Of a stretch of DNA of 64,000 nucleotides, positions 15,574 through 22,817 are shown in pieces (within the stretch, counting starts at the first letter, position 1; each line of letters starts with the position of its first letter). Source of the stretch: an uncultured Microbacterium sp. (lineage in GTDB: Bacteria > Actinomycetota > Actinomycetes > Actinomycetales > Microbacteriaceae); assembly GCA_913774665.1 (NCBI GenBank), contig CAJYHN010000002.1:310001-374000 (forward strand), in the 5' to 3' direction. The position numbers and the translations under genes are program-made. The notes below the pieces were generated by a model, which saw only the letters and a program-made list of their open reading frames with translations, was not told where the DNA came from and made no database searches.

Positions 15574-15696
15574 GTGTCAACAATCTGGCTGTTCGAATTT
15601 CCGATGACAGAACGGCAGGGTGTTCTGGTTGATACCGAGAGACCAATTGCGTCGTTTGAGTGTGACTGGGTTGCTGCGCGGGTGTCGGGCTCATGA
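15574..15696 (+). CDS. Possible 40-codon ORF between lipoproteins A and B
   Basis: A GTG one base after the stop of lipoprotein A opens a frame of 40 codons beginning VSTIWLFEFPMTERQGVL, whose TGA overlaps the ATG of lipoprotein B (ATGA at 15693). The tight junctions on both sides favour translation, but there is no family match. The corresponding stretch between A' and B' is related but diverged, and is fused in frame to the end of A'. It may be only a coupled spacer. Confidence 0.3.
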   Translation: MSTIWLFEFPMTERQGVLVDTERPIASFECDWVAARVSGS

Positions 15697-16148
15697 AGGG
15701 GGCCTCCCCGCGTAGAGCAGGCGCGGCGGTGGCGGGGCTCGTTCTCGCTGTGGCGCTCGGCGGTTGTGCGGTAGCTGGGCCAACGGGACAGGAGCGGGCC
15801 GACGAGCTTGCGAAACAGCTGGAAACCGGAGAGTTCGGGGTAAGGAGCGCGGACGCCGTCTACCTGTCCTCGTTTTCGGGGGATCTTTCTGTGTCGGTGG
15901 TCATGGAAGCAGACGCAGTTCAGCCCGGATACGCGGTTCCGGCGGAAACATTGGCTCCGATTCTGGGCACCGTTGCGCGAAGCGCCGAAGAAATGGGCGT
16001 GCCCGCCGTTGTTTTCTACGCCGAGGAAGAGGGGGGAATAGACGTTTCGATGGTCGCGGCGGCGCGGGAACTCGGCATCAGTGAGGCAGTCGACGGCAAT
16101 TCGCTTCATTTGACCGGAAAGCGACTTGAGACTGTTGCTGACCAGTGA
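15693..16148 (+). CDS. Lipoprotein B of the paralogous array
   Basis: The 151-residue product has a signal peptide and lipobox LGGC (Cys25), followed by QERADELAKQLETGEFGVRS, YLSSFSGDLSVSVVM, VVFYAEEEGGIDVSM and DGNSLHLTGKRLETV. It aligns along its whole length with lipoprotein A and most closely with the frameshifted B' at 16919. The equivalent of the B' frameshift point is here an intact run of six G (16031-16036). Likely an exported, membrane-anchored protein paired with A. Function unknown; immunity to the upstream hydrolase is one idea. Confidence 0.7.
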   Translation: MKGASPRRAGAAVAGLVLAVALGGCAVAGPTGQERADELAKQLETGEFGVRSADAVYLSSFSGDLSVSVVMEADAVQPGYAVPAETLAPILGTVARSAEEMGVPAVVFYAEEEGGIDVSMVAAARELGISEAVDGNSLHLTGKRLETVADQ

Positions 16149-16369
16149 CCTGCGGTTGTCCGTGCACCCCAAGCCATTGCTCGCAAGACCGCGACAGCGG
16201 ATGTTCGGAGCCGCGTCAGTGGTGGTGTCGACACGGAACCTCTCGCTTTTAGCGTGGGATGACGGATCGAGCTCGCGGGGTCAGAAGACAACCGTCCCGG
16301 ATTCCTCGATCTCGGCGGAGGGGAAATGGACCTCCGACGCCGGTAAGTGACCAGGAGCCAAGGACAATG

Positions 16370-16922
16370 ATGCGATCACGAGCACGTGGACCGGCGTATG
16401 CGGCGATGATCACATCCCTCGGCTTCGCGCTGACGGGGTGCTCCGTCCGGGCCTTCGCTTGACACCCTGGCAGCCGCATTGGCAGACGAACTCGAGCAGA
16501 GCAGTCTCGGCGTCTCGCGCGCAGACGTCCTCACGCCGTCTTCTTTCACGGGGAGCCTCGATGTGACCCTTGTTCTCAAGGAAGACGCCGTTGATCGCGG
16601 ACCATCGATCTCCGCTGAACGGCTTCAGAAAATCATTCATGTGGTCGGAGAAAGCGAGATTGAGATGCGTGTGGGCTCCCTGGTGCTGTACGCCGAAGAC
16701 GATCACGGAGCGGACGTGAAGATGACGCGAGCGGCCGACGAACGGGGGCTGAGCGAAAACCACTCCGGAAGGTCTCTTTCGTTCTCCGGCGCGGAGGTGA
16801 AGGATCTGCCGACTCCTTTCGCCACGGGTTCGATGCGGTTCGAACGTCTCCCGGGAGTGGTGACGCGTCCTGCGTCGCTCAGGCATGGTCCGGCAGCCCA
16901 GCGGGCGGCGGGTTCACGATGA
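16370..16922 (+). pseudogene. Lipoprotein A' (frameshifted copy of A)
   Basis: ATG 16370 opens the same N-terminus as lipoprotein A (MRSRARG to lipobox LTGC at Cys24), but the frame meets TGA at 16460-16462. The homologous reading continues in the next frame from about 16455 (SLDTLAAALADELEQSSLG, SFTGSLDVTLVL, LYAEDDHGADVKM, GRSLSFSGAEVK). One extra base or two missing bases near 16453-16455 explains this. The C-terminus is also extended beyond that of A and runs to 16922, overlapping the start of B'. Either a decayed duplicate or a sequencing error. Confidence 0.7.
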
Positions 16923-17370
16923 ACATCAGGAAGCGCGGAGCGGCGCTGGCGGTGTCGAGCCTCGTCCTCGCCACCGCGCTCGGCGGTTGCTCCATCGGTG
17001 GACCGACCGGGCAAGAACGTGCCGACGACCTCGCGAGGCAGCTCGAAAACGGAGGGCTCGGCGTGCACAGCGCGGAAGCTATCTACCTGACGTCGTTCTC
17101 GGGCGATCTCACCGTGTCGGTGATCCTGGAACCAGACGCTCTGCAACCTGGGTACTCGGTGTCGGCCGAGACTCTCGGCCCGATCCTGGGCGTTGTCGCC
17201 CGAAGCGCAGAAAGCATGAGAGTCGGCGGAGTCGGCTTCTACGCGAAAGAAGAGGGGGAATCGATATCTCGCTGCGCACGGCGGCGGAGGACCTCGGCAT
17301 CGCAGAAGCCGTCGACGGCAATTCCCTCTCCCTCACCGGCGAGCGACTCGATTTGCTCACGAATCGGTGA
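16919..17370 (+). pseudogene. Lipoprotein B' (frameshifted copy of B)
   Basis: The frame from ATG 16919 matches lipoprotein B (MNIRKRG, lipobox LGGC at Cys24, QERADDLARQLENGGLGVHS, YLTSFSGDLTVSVIL) as far as GFYAKEEG. Then a G run of five (17254-17258) replaces the six of B, and the reading shifts; the true continuation (GGIDISLRTAAEDLGIAEAV, DGNSLSLTGERLDLL) lies in another frame and ends at 17370. The one-base loss is in a homopolymer, so slippage, phase variation or sequencing error are all possible. The uncorrected frame runs on to 17440. Confidence 0.7.
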
Positions 17371-17530
17371 TGAGCATCGGCCTCTCGAGACGCCGCCGAT
17401 GGATAACGGGGTCGCTGAGGAGGTCCGCTGCGGACGGTAGACGCACCGAGGCCGTCACCAGCTCCCCCGGGTGGTGCAGCGGATTGTCCCCACAGGTGCT
17501 CGTTGTCAACGGAGCCACCCGTCGAACGCC

Positions 17531-18493
17531 CTACTTCACCCGAGGCTTCGTCGGCTTTCCGTCCGCTGTGACCTGAGGGTGGTGCTTGGTCAGCTGGATC
17601 ACGCCCCACGTGGCGATCGCGCCCGCGATGACGAACCCGATGAGCGCCCAGGCGGGAGCGGTCGATGCCTCGCCGAGCACGAGAAGGCCGATCAACACCG
17701 CGACGATCGGGTCGATCACGGTGAGGCCCGCGATGACGAGGTCGGGCGGTCCGACCGAGTACGCCGTCTGCACGAAGTACGCGCCCACCGCCACCGCGGC
17801 CAGCAGAGCGACGAGACACAGCAGAGTCAGCCATTCGAAGTTGCCCGCCTGTGCTCGGCTGATGACGACCTTCGCCAGGGTCGCGACGAAACCGTAGATC
17901 ACGCCCGCGGCCATGATGTAGAAGAGCGCCTGTGCCCGGCGGCGCACCAGCACCCAGAACACGCCGAAGACGATCACCACGACGGCGAGGATGCCGAGGA
18001 TGATCCACAGCTCGCGCTCGGTGACCACGTGCTCGGTGGCGAAGAACGCGGCGATCGTCACAAAGATGAAGATGCCGCCCACGCAGAGCGCGATGGCGAT
18101 CAGGGACTGCCGCGTCGGCTTCTGCCCAGAGACGCGGGCGTTCAACACCGTCGTGATCACGAGCGCGATCGCACCGAGGGGCTGAACGAGGATGAGCGGC
18201 GCGACCGACAGGGCCGAGAGCTGGCACACGATCGCCAGTCCGAGCATGACGGTACCCGCGACCCACGAGGGGCGGGTCAGCAAAGACGTGAGCTGCTTAC
18301 GCGAGAGGCCACCGGTGGTCTTGCCCGAGAGGCGCTCGACCTTCTGCACCCCGCGGTGCTGATACTGCGCGCCGAACGACATGAACACCGCCCCGAGGAG
18401 CGCCAGCGGGATGCCGAGCAGGATACGGGGATCGCGGAAGACACCGACGAGTTGGTCGATTCCGTCGCTGAGGGTGGCATCGAGCGGGATCAC
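17531..18493 (-). CDS. DMT-superfamily (EamA-like) membrane transporter
   Basis: The 320-residue protein has about nine to ten transmembrane segments in two related halves, an arrangement typical of drug/metabolite transporters (VAPLILVQPLGAIALVITTV in the first half, VGPPDLVIAGLTVIDPIVAV in the second). The end is a charged tail. Substrate unknown. It is divergent from the peptide deformylase gene with a gap of only 41 bp, and it closes the accessory island on its left side. Confidence 0.8.
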   Translation of the reverse strand: MIPLDATLSDGIDQLVGVFRDPRILLGIPLALLGAVFMSFGAQYQHRGVQKVERLSGKTTGGLSRKQLTSLLTRPSWVAGTVMLGLAIVCQLSALSVAPLILVQPLGAIALVITTVLNARVSGQKPTRQSLIAIALCVGGIFIFVTIAAFFATEHVVTERELWIILGILAVVVIVFGVFWVLVRRRAQALFYIMAAGVIYGFVATLAKVVISRAQAGNFEWLTLLCLVALLAAVAVGAYFVQTAYSVGPPDLVIAGLTVIDPIVAVLIGLLVLGEASTAPAWALIGFVIAGAIATWGVIQLTKHHPQVTADGKPTKPRVK

Positions 18494-18522
18494 CCTCCGA
18501 CGATAGCCCGCCCTCCGCTGGT

Positions 18523-18528
18523 TAGGCT
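18523..18528 (+). promoter_or_regulatory. Candidate -10 box TAGGCT (leaderless def)
   Basis: TAGGCT ends 6 bp before the GTG start at 18535, so the def transcript would begin at the start codon. No Shine-Dalgarno is visible before that GTG. Confidence 0.4.
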
Positions 18529-18534
18529 GGTGAC

Positions 18535-19101
18535 GTGGCCGTACTCCCGATTCGCATCATGGGTGATCCTGTGCTGCACGCTCCCGCTGCCCGTGTCGAC
18601 GAGATCACCGACGAGGTGCGCACGCTCGTCGCCGACATGTTCGAGACGATGGACGCCGCCCCCGGCGTGGGTCTCGCCGCCCCGCAGGTCGGAGTGGGGC
18701 TGCGCATCTTCACGTACACGTACGAGGACGACGAGGGTCGACCCTGGCGCGGCGTGGTGATCAACCCCGATTTGTGGGTCCGTCCGCTCGAGCCCGGCTA
18801 CCCCGACCCCGACGAGGAGAGCGAGGGATGCCTCTCGTTCCCCGGCGAGCGATTCCCGCTCCGTCGGTCCGAGGCGGCTCTGCTCACCGGCACCGATCTC
18901 GACGGTCAGGCGGTCCGCATCGAGGTCACGGGCTGGCGTGCGCGGATCCTCCAGCACGAGTTCGATCACCTCGACGGCATCCTGTATGTGGATCGTCTCG
19001 ACGAGGAGGACAGTCGGGTGGCGGCCAAGATCGCGAAGAAGCGCAAGTGGGGCAAGCCGGGCATCTCGTGGATGCCGGGTGTCGACGACGTCGACGCCTG
19101 A
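18535..19101 (+). CDS. def: Peptide deformylase
   Basis: The 188-residue enzyme removes the formyl group from the initiator methionine of nascent proteins. The three signature motifs are present: GVGLAAPQVG (I), EGCLSFPG with the metal-binding Cys (II) and HEFDHLDG with the two His ligands and catalytic Glu (III). Length fits the family. The GTG start fits the PDF N-terminus (VLPIRIMGDPVLHAPA). It stands alone, divergent from the DMT transporter and convergent with the ATP-grasp gene. Confidence 0.95.
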   Translation: MAVLPIRIMGDPVLHAPAARVDEITDEVRTLVADMFETMDAAPGVGLAAPQVGVGLRIFTYTYEDDEGRPWRGVVINPDLWVRPLEPGYPDPDEESEGCLSFPGERFPLRRSEAALLTGTDLDGQAVRIEVTGWRARILQHEFDHLDGILYVDRLDEEDSRVAAKIAKKRKWGKPGISWMPGVDDVDA

Positions 19102-19125
19102 ACGGCCGGCCGCGGGGCGGCGTCG

Positions 19126-20430
19126 TCAGCTCTCGATGATGTTCGGGGCGAAGCGGCAGAAGTAGTCGGTGATCGGTCCGTCGGATTCGCGGATGCCGAC
19201 ACCGAAGGCTTGCTGATCGATCACCCACGACCCGAGCACGGGGTGATTGCTCCCCTGCCTCCCCGGGAAGTCGGGCAGTTCGTGGTACTGCTGCCAGACG
19301 CGTTCGCGACCGGCCCCCTCACGGCGGTACTCCTGCCCGTTCGAGGTCACGCTGCCGTCACGGCGATGCACCTGGATGCCGTCGCCCTCTCGACCGAAGA
19401 CGGGTTTGACGACGAAATCGGTCATGCCGTTGGGGCCGTCGGCATAGGCCGGCAGCAGGTTCGGGTGTCCGGGGAACAACCGCCAGAGGGCGACGAGGAG
19501 GAGCTTGTTGGAGAGGAACATCTTCCACGCCGGCTCGTACCAGCGCCCGAAGAGTCCGCGACCGGCGATGAGCAGGGCCCCGAACTCCTGGTCGCCGACG
19601 ACGCGGTCCTCCCCCGAGACGAGGTCTTCCCAGGGGTAGAGCTTGAAGAGGTTGCGGATCACGGGGTACTGCGTGCCGGGGGTGTCGCCGGGGAGCGCCG
19701 CGATGCTCCGCGACGAGCCCCAGGGCTCGGGCACGCCGACGAACTGCCGCGCGCCGTGGTGCCATCCGATCTCTTTCATCTCGATTCCGGTGTGTTCCCA
19801 CCCGGCCTCGCCGGCGACGTCACGCATGTAGGCGACGGTGTCCCAGTCTTCGCCGTAGGTGTCGGCATCCGAGTGGGCGACGAACAGTCGGCCGCCCTCA
19901 CCCTCGTCCAGGGAGCGATGCAGCAGGGTTCGCCAGCGCTCCACCAGGGCCTCGTGCAGTCCGTTCCACTGGTCGGTCTCGGCAGGGAGGGCACCGCTCT
20001 TGATCCGGTCCTGCAACCAGAACCACTGCGTCACCGACGCCTCGATGAGACCGGTGGGGGTGTCGCCGTTGTACTCGAGCATCTTGGCGGGCGAGCCGTC
20101 GCCGGCGTAGGCGAGGTCGAAGCGGGCGTAGACGTCGGGTTCGTCCTGCTCGAGCGACCACTGCGCGAGTTCGAACGCCTTCGGGCTGAGGCCGAGATGA
20201 CCGAGTGCCCCGGATGCCATGTACTTGGCCGCCTCGAGGCTCATGCGGTGCAGTTCCTCGGTCTGCTTCTCGAGCTCCTCGACCTCGGGAAGGGTGAACA
20301 CGTACGCCGCGCCGTCGTTCCAGTACTCGACCGCCGTCCCGTCGTCACGGACGGAACGCGAGTAGATGAGACCGGACTGTTTGATGGTGCGCTCCCAATC
20401 GGGGCGCGGGTCGAGCTCGATGCGCCGCAT
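19126..20430 (-). CDS. Glutathionylspermidine synthase-family ATP-grasp ligase (YgiC/YjfC type)
   Basis: The 434-residue protein matches the C-terminal synthetase half of GspSA and the stand-alone YgiC/YjfC proteins: it starts MRRIELDPRPDWERTIKQ and has LEYNGDTPTGLIEASVTQWFW (quoted in part: LEYNGDTPTGL, the Mg/ATP-binding segment), VVKPVFGREG and GSWVIDQQAFGVGIRES near the end. There is no amidase domain. Such ligases are thought to join peptide or amine substrates with ATP. Its ATG overlaps the stop of a Gly/Ser-tailed lipoprotein gene (ATGA), the same pairing as ygiB-ygiC, so the lipoprotein is a candidate substrate. Confidence 0.88.
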   Translation of the reverse strand: MRRIELDPRPDWERTIKQSGLIYSRSVRDDGTAVEYWNDGAAYVFTLPEVEELEKQTEELHRMSLEAAKYMASGALGHLGLSPKAFELAQWSLEQDEPDVYARFDLAYAGDGSPAKMLEYNGDTPTGLIEASVTQWFWLQDRIKSGALPAETDQWNGLHEALVERWRTLLHRSLDEGEGGRLFVAHSDADTYGEDWDTVAYMRDVAGEAGWEHTGIEMKEIGWHHGARQFVGVPEPWGSSRSIAALPGDTPGTQYPVIRNLFKLYPWEDLVSGEDRVVGDQEFGALLIAGRGLFGRWYEPAWKMFLSNKLLLVALWRLFPGHPNLLPAYADGPNGMTDFVVKPVFGREGDGIQVHRRDGSVTSNGQEYRREGAGRERVWQQYHELPDFPGRQGSNHPVLGSWVIDQQAFGVGIRESDGPITDYFCRFAPNIIES

Positions 20431-20804
20431 CAGCTGCCGTGGCTTCCGTCGGAGCCCGAGCCGCCGAAGCCGCCGCGCGAGACGCTGTCTCCGTCGCCCG
20501 AGATACCGCGGGCAGCGGTCTTGCCCGACGGGAGGCTGTCGGAGCCACCGGTGGCCGGCTGCCCCACCGCGGGAACCGTCCGGCTCTGAGAACCGAGTGG
20601 CAGGTAATACCAGTGCGCACTACCGCCGTGGTTGTTGCAGTCATCGTCAGGGAGTCGCTTCTCGGTGGAATTGTCCCGGCAGATCTGCGCGTAGTCGTCC
20701 GAGACGTTCGTTCCCTGTCCGCACCCGGTGAGGGTGGCGGCGAGGGCGGCGACGACGCCGACGGTGACGGTGCGCGACGCGCGGCGACGCACGAGTGGCT
20801 GCAT
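20430..20804 (-). CDS. YgiB-like lipoprotein with Gly/Ser-rich tail
   Basis: The 124-residue product has a signal peptide with lipobox LTGC, a region with two further Cys (YAQICRDNSTEKRLPDDDC), an aromatic patch (HWYYLPLG) and a low-complexity tail ending RGGFGGSGSDGSHGS. The RGGFG-type end is characteristic of the proteins paired with YgiC-type ATP-grasp ligases. ATG 20804 is chosen since GGAG lies 9 bases upstream and it gives a proper signal peptide; the longer frame is not needed. It is cotranscribed with the ligase. Confidence 0.75.
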   Translation of the reverse strand: MQPLVRRRASRTVTVGVVAALAATLTGCGQGTNVSDDYAQICRDNSTEKRLPDDDCNNHGGSAHWYYLPLGSQSRTVPAVGQPATGGSDSLPSGKTAARGISGDGDSVSRGGFGGSGSDGSHGS

Positions 20805-20875
20805 GGGAGGACTCCTTCGGAGCTGTCGATTCGGCGACATTGCGCCGATGTTCTCATACCCGCGTGCGGGCGATG

Positions 20876-21544
20876 TCAGACGCGGGATTCATGGCGCCGC
20901 GGGAAGATGTGGGGCGGGGCGCCGGAGGCCGGCATCCATTCGCAGGTGAAGCTGCCGCGGTAGCCGAAGAGGAAGCCGAAGCGGTCGTTGTCGACGCGCA
21001 TGTCGACGTGGAACCGGCCGTCGGTGTCGTCGAACCGCTCGCGCAGGGTGGCGCGGCCGCTGAAGAGCATCGGGAACCGGAAGCCGACCGGTCCCTCGTA
21101 GAAGCGCTGCTCCCCCGATCGCAGGAGCAGTGCGCCCTCGGCATCCACCTTCAGATCGAGGTCGACGGCGAGGTGCTGGTGCGTGCCGAGGTAGTCGATG
21201 ACCCGCCCGTCGTGCAGGATCATCGTCGCGTCGAACCGCGCGAACCGCCCACCTGCCTCGTACTCGCGGACGAAGGTCACGGTCTCACGACCGAAGGGGT
21301 CGAGGTACGGGCTGTTCCAGATGGTGAAGGGCACGTCCTCGCCCACCGTCGGGACGAGGATGTTCCGCAGTTTTCCGAACTGCAGGAACGGGACGGTCCA
21401 CCAGGGCCCGCGCCGGATGGAGCTCATGACGCCGCGGCCGACGCACGCCTGACCGTCATCGAGGCCGACGCCGAACCGTCGCTGCATCATCGGGTGCAGG
21501 CGGTCGAAGTCGGAACCCATCGCCCGCGCGAAGATCGAGGTCAT
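20876..21544 (-). CDS. DUF4166 domain protein
   Basis: The 222-residue protein (MTSIFARAMGSDFDRLHPMM) fits the DUF4166 family: RRGPWWTVPFLQFGKLRNIL in part, TIWNSPYLDPFGR and a beta-rich end with FRVDM-like strands. DUF4166 is of unknown function and is elsewhere fused to saccharopine-dehydrogenase-like domains. The ATG overlaps the stop of the SRPBCC protein (ATGA), so the two are made together. The frame that extends upstream over the neighbour is not used. Confidence 0.8.
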   Translation of the reverse strand: MTSIFARAMGSDFDRLHPMMQRRFGVGLDDGQACVGRGVMSSIRRGPWWTVPFLQFGKLRNILVPTVGEDVPFTIWNSPYLDPFGRETVTFVREYEAGGRFARFDATMILHDGRVIDYLGTHQHLAVDLDLKVDAEGALLLRSGEQRFYEGPVGFRFPMLFSGRATLRERFDDTDGRFHVDMRVDNDRFGFLFGYRGSFTCEWMPASGAPPHIFPRRHESRV

Positions 21545-22158
21545 CGCTCGTCTCCCGGTGCGGGCAGAGCGGCGAGCGTGGCGGGGGCGTCGTCGAGCGC
21601 GCGCCGTCGATGCGGAGGAATCCGCTCGCAGCGGGACGCGCGGGGGCGGTCTTTCCGCCAGAAGGCGACGGCGTGCAGGAGGAACCACCGCTCCGGCTCC
21701 ACACCGTTCTCGAGCCAGAGACGGAGGCGGTCGAAGCTCCACGCGGTCGCCCAGCCGACGAGAGGGCGCACAACGACGTCGAGCGGCCCCCACCCCGCCG
21801 CGTAGTCGTACCCCGTGGAGAATCGGATGCCGCCTTCCGCCGGCTCGTACCGCCAGTAGCCGCGACCGTCTCGCAGCGGCGACAGGCGGTCGGACGTGGT
21901 GAACCGCAGAGCGGAGGTCCGGCTGCCGTCGGGTCGAGAGGTCTCGCCGATGCTGATGCCGTCGCCGCGGACGGTGTGGACGGGTGTGCGTCTTTCGTAG
22001 ACGAACCGCGCGGCGCCGTCCGCCTCGCTCGTGGTGGGGGTGATGCGCGAGAAGCGCACGTCCCACCGCACGTGCTGCGACGGGTCCTGCGTCGCCGTCC
22101 ACACCTGGTCGAGCGTCGCGCGGATCGTCGTCGCGACATAGATCCCCCGTGCCCCCAT
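21541..22158 (-). CDS. SRPBCC (START/polyketide cyclase-like) protein
   Basis: The 205-residue protein begins with the SRPBCC pattern of a strand and helix (GIYVATTIRATLDQVWTATQ, DPSQHVRWDVRFSRI) and continues with the usual antiparallel strands and a long C-terminal helix (SFDRLRLWLENGV). These proteins form a hydrophobic ligand cavity. The C-terminal 40 residues are basic and low complexity. It is coupled with the DUF4166 gene downstream. No ligand is predicted. Confidence 0.75.
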   Translation of the reverse strand: MGARGIYVATTIRATLDQVWTATQDPSQHVRWDVRFSRITPTTSEADGAARFVYERRTPVHTVRGDGISIGETSRPDGSRTSALRFTTSDRLSPLRDGRGYWRYEPAEGGIRFSTGYDYAAGWGPLDVVVRPLVGWATAWSFDRLRLWLENGVEPERWFLLHAVAFWRKDRPRASRCERIPPHRRRALDDAPATLAALPAPGDER

Positions 22159-22213
22159 AGCGTCAGCCTAGGCCTGCGGGGGTTGCGCTCGACACATCCC
22201 CCGGCGGGTGTCG

Positions 22214-22774
22214 TCAGCCCGACCCGAGGGCGTGCGGGGCGAGATCGTCGCTGAGGGCTTCGCTCGCGAGACGCCCCCGCACACTCGTGCCCTGCTCGTT
22301 GTGCGCCACGTCCTCATCGACGTCGAGGTCGCGTCCGGCGAAGGCGGCGAGCCCGCGGGCGATGCGGTCCATGCGCGCCTCGGCATCGGCACCCTCGACC
22401 AGCGAGGCCGTGAGCAGCGCCCCGGCGTTGACCATGGGGTTCGGCGGTCGGCCGGTTCCGCTTTCGAGTTTGATGGCGTCGAACGACTCGCCGGTGGGTT
22501 CGATGCCCACGCGATCCAGAGCCGCGCCGTCGGTGTCGAGCAGCGCCAGTGCGAACAGGAACGGCTTGACCGCGGACTGCACGCTGAACGAGACGTCGGC
22601 CTGTCGACTCGATCGCACCGAGCCGTCGGGCAGGACGAGAGCGAGGGCGCAGAAGTCGGGGTCGGCGTCGGCGAGTTGCGGGATGCTGTCGTCGAGGCGT
22701 CCCCCGCGCTCCGGGAGCAGGTGTGACCTCAACGCGTCGAGGTCGGCGGACGTGGCGTCGGGAGGCGAGATCAC
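22214..22774 (-). pseudogene. Truncated glutaminase (glsA-like)
   Basis: The 186-residue frame matches the N-terminal part of serine-dependent glutaminases: DSIPQLADADPDFCALALV, FSVQSAVKPFLFALAL with the S-x-x-K pair, and GRPPNPMVNAGALLTASLV. The family is about 300 residues. Here the reading ends after EDVAHNEQGTSVRGRLASEA with an unrelated short tail, so the segment with the later conserved Tyr and Val residues is missing, and the next gene starts only 55 bp further. It is therefore probably inactive, the result of a deletion. Confidence 0.65.
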
Positions 22775-22817
22775 TCCCCCAGCCTCGCAGCTGCGCGCGG
22801 GACCGGGGCCGCTTCCC

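Noticed and set aside
17471-18760. 430-codon frame opposite the DMT transporter
   Set aside because: It is a high-GC antisense shadow rich in Arg, Asp and His; the minus strand has a clear ten-segment transporter.
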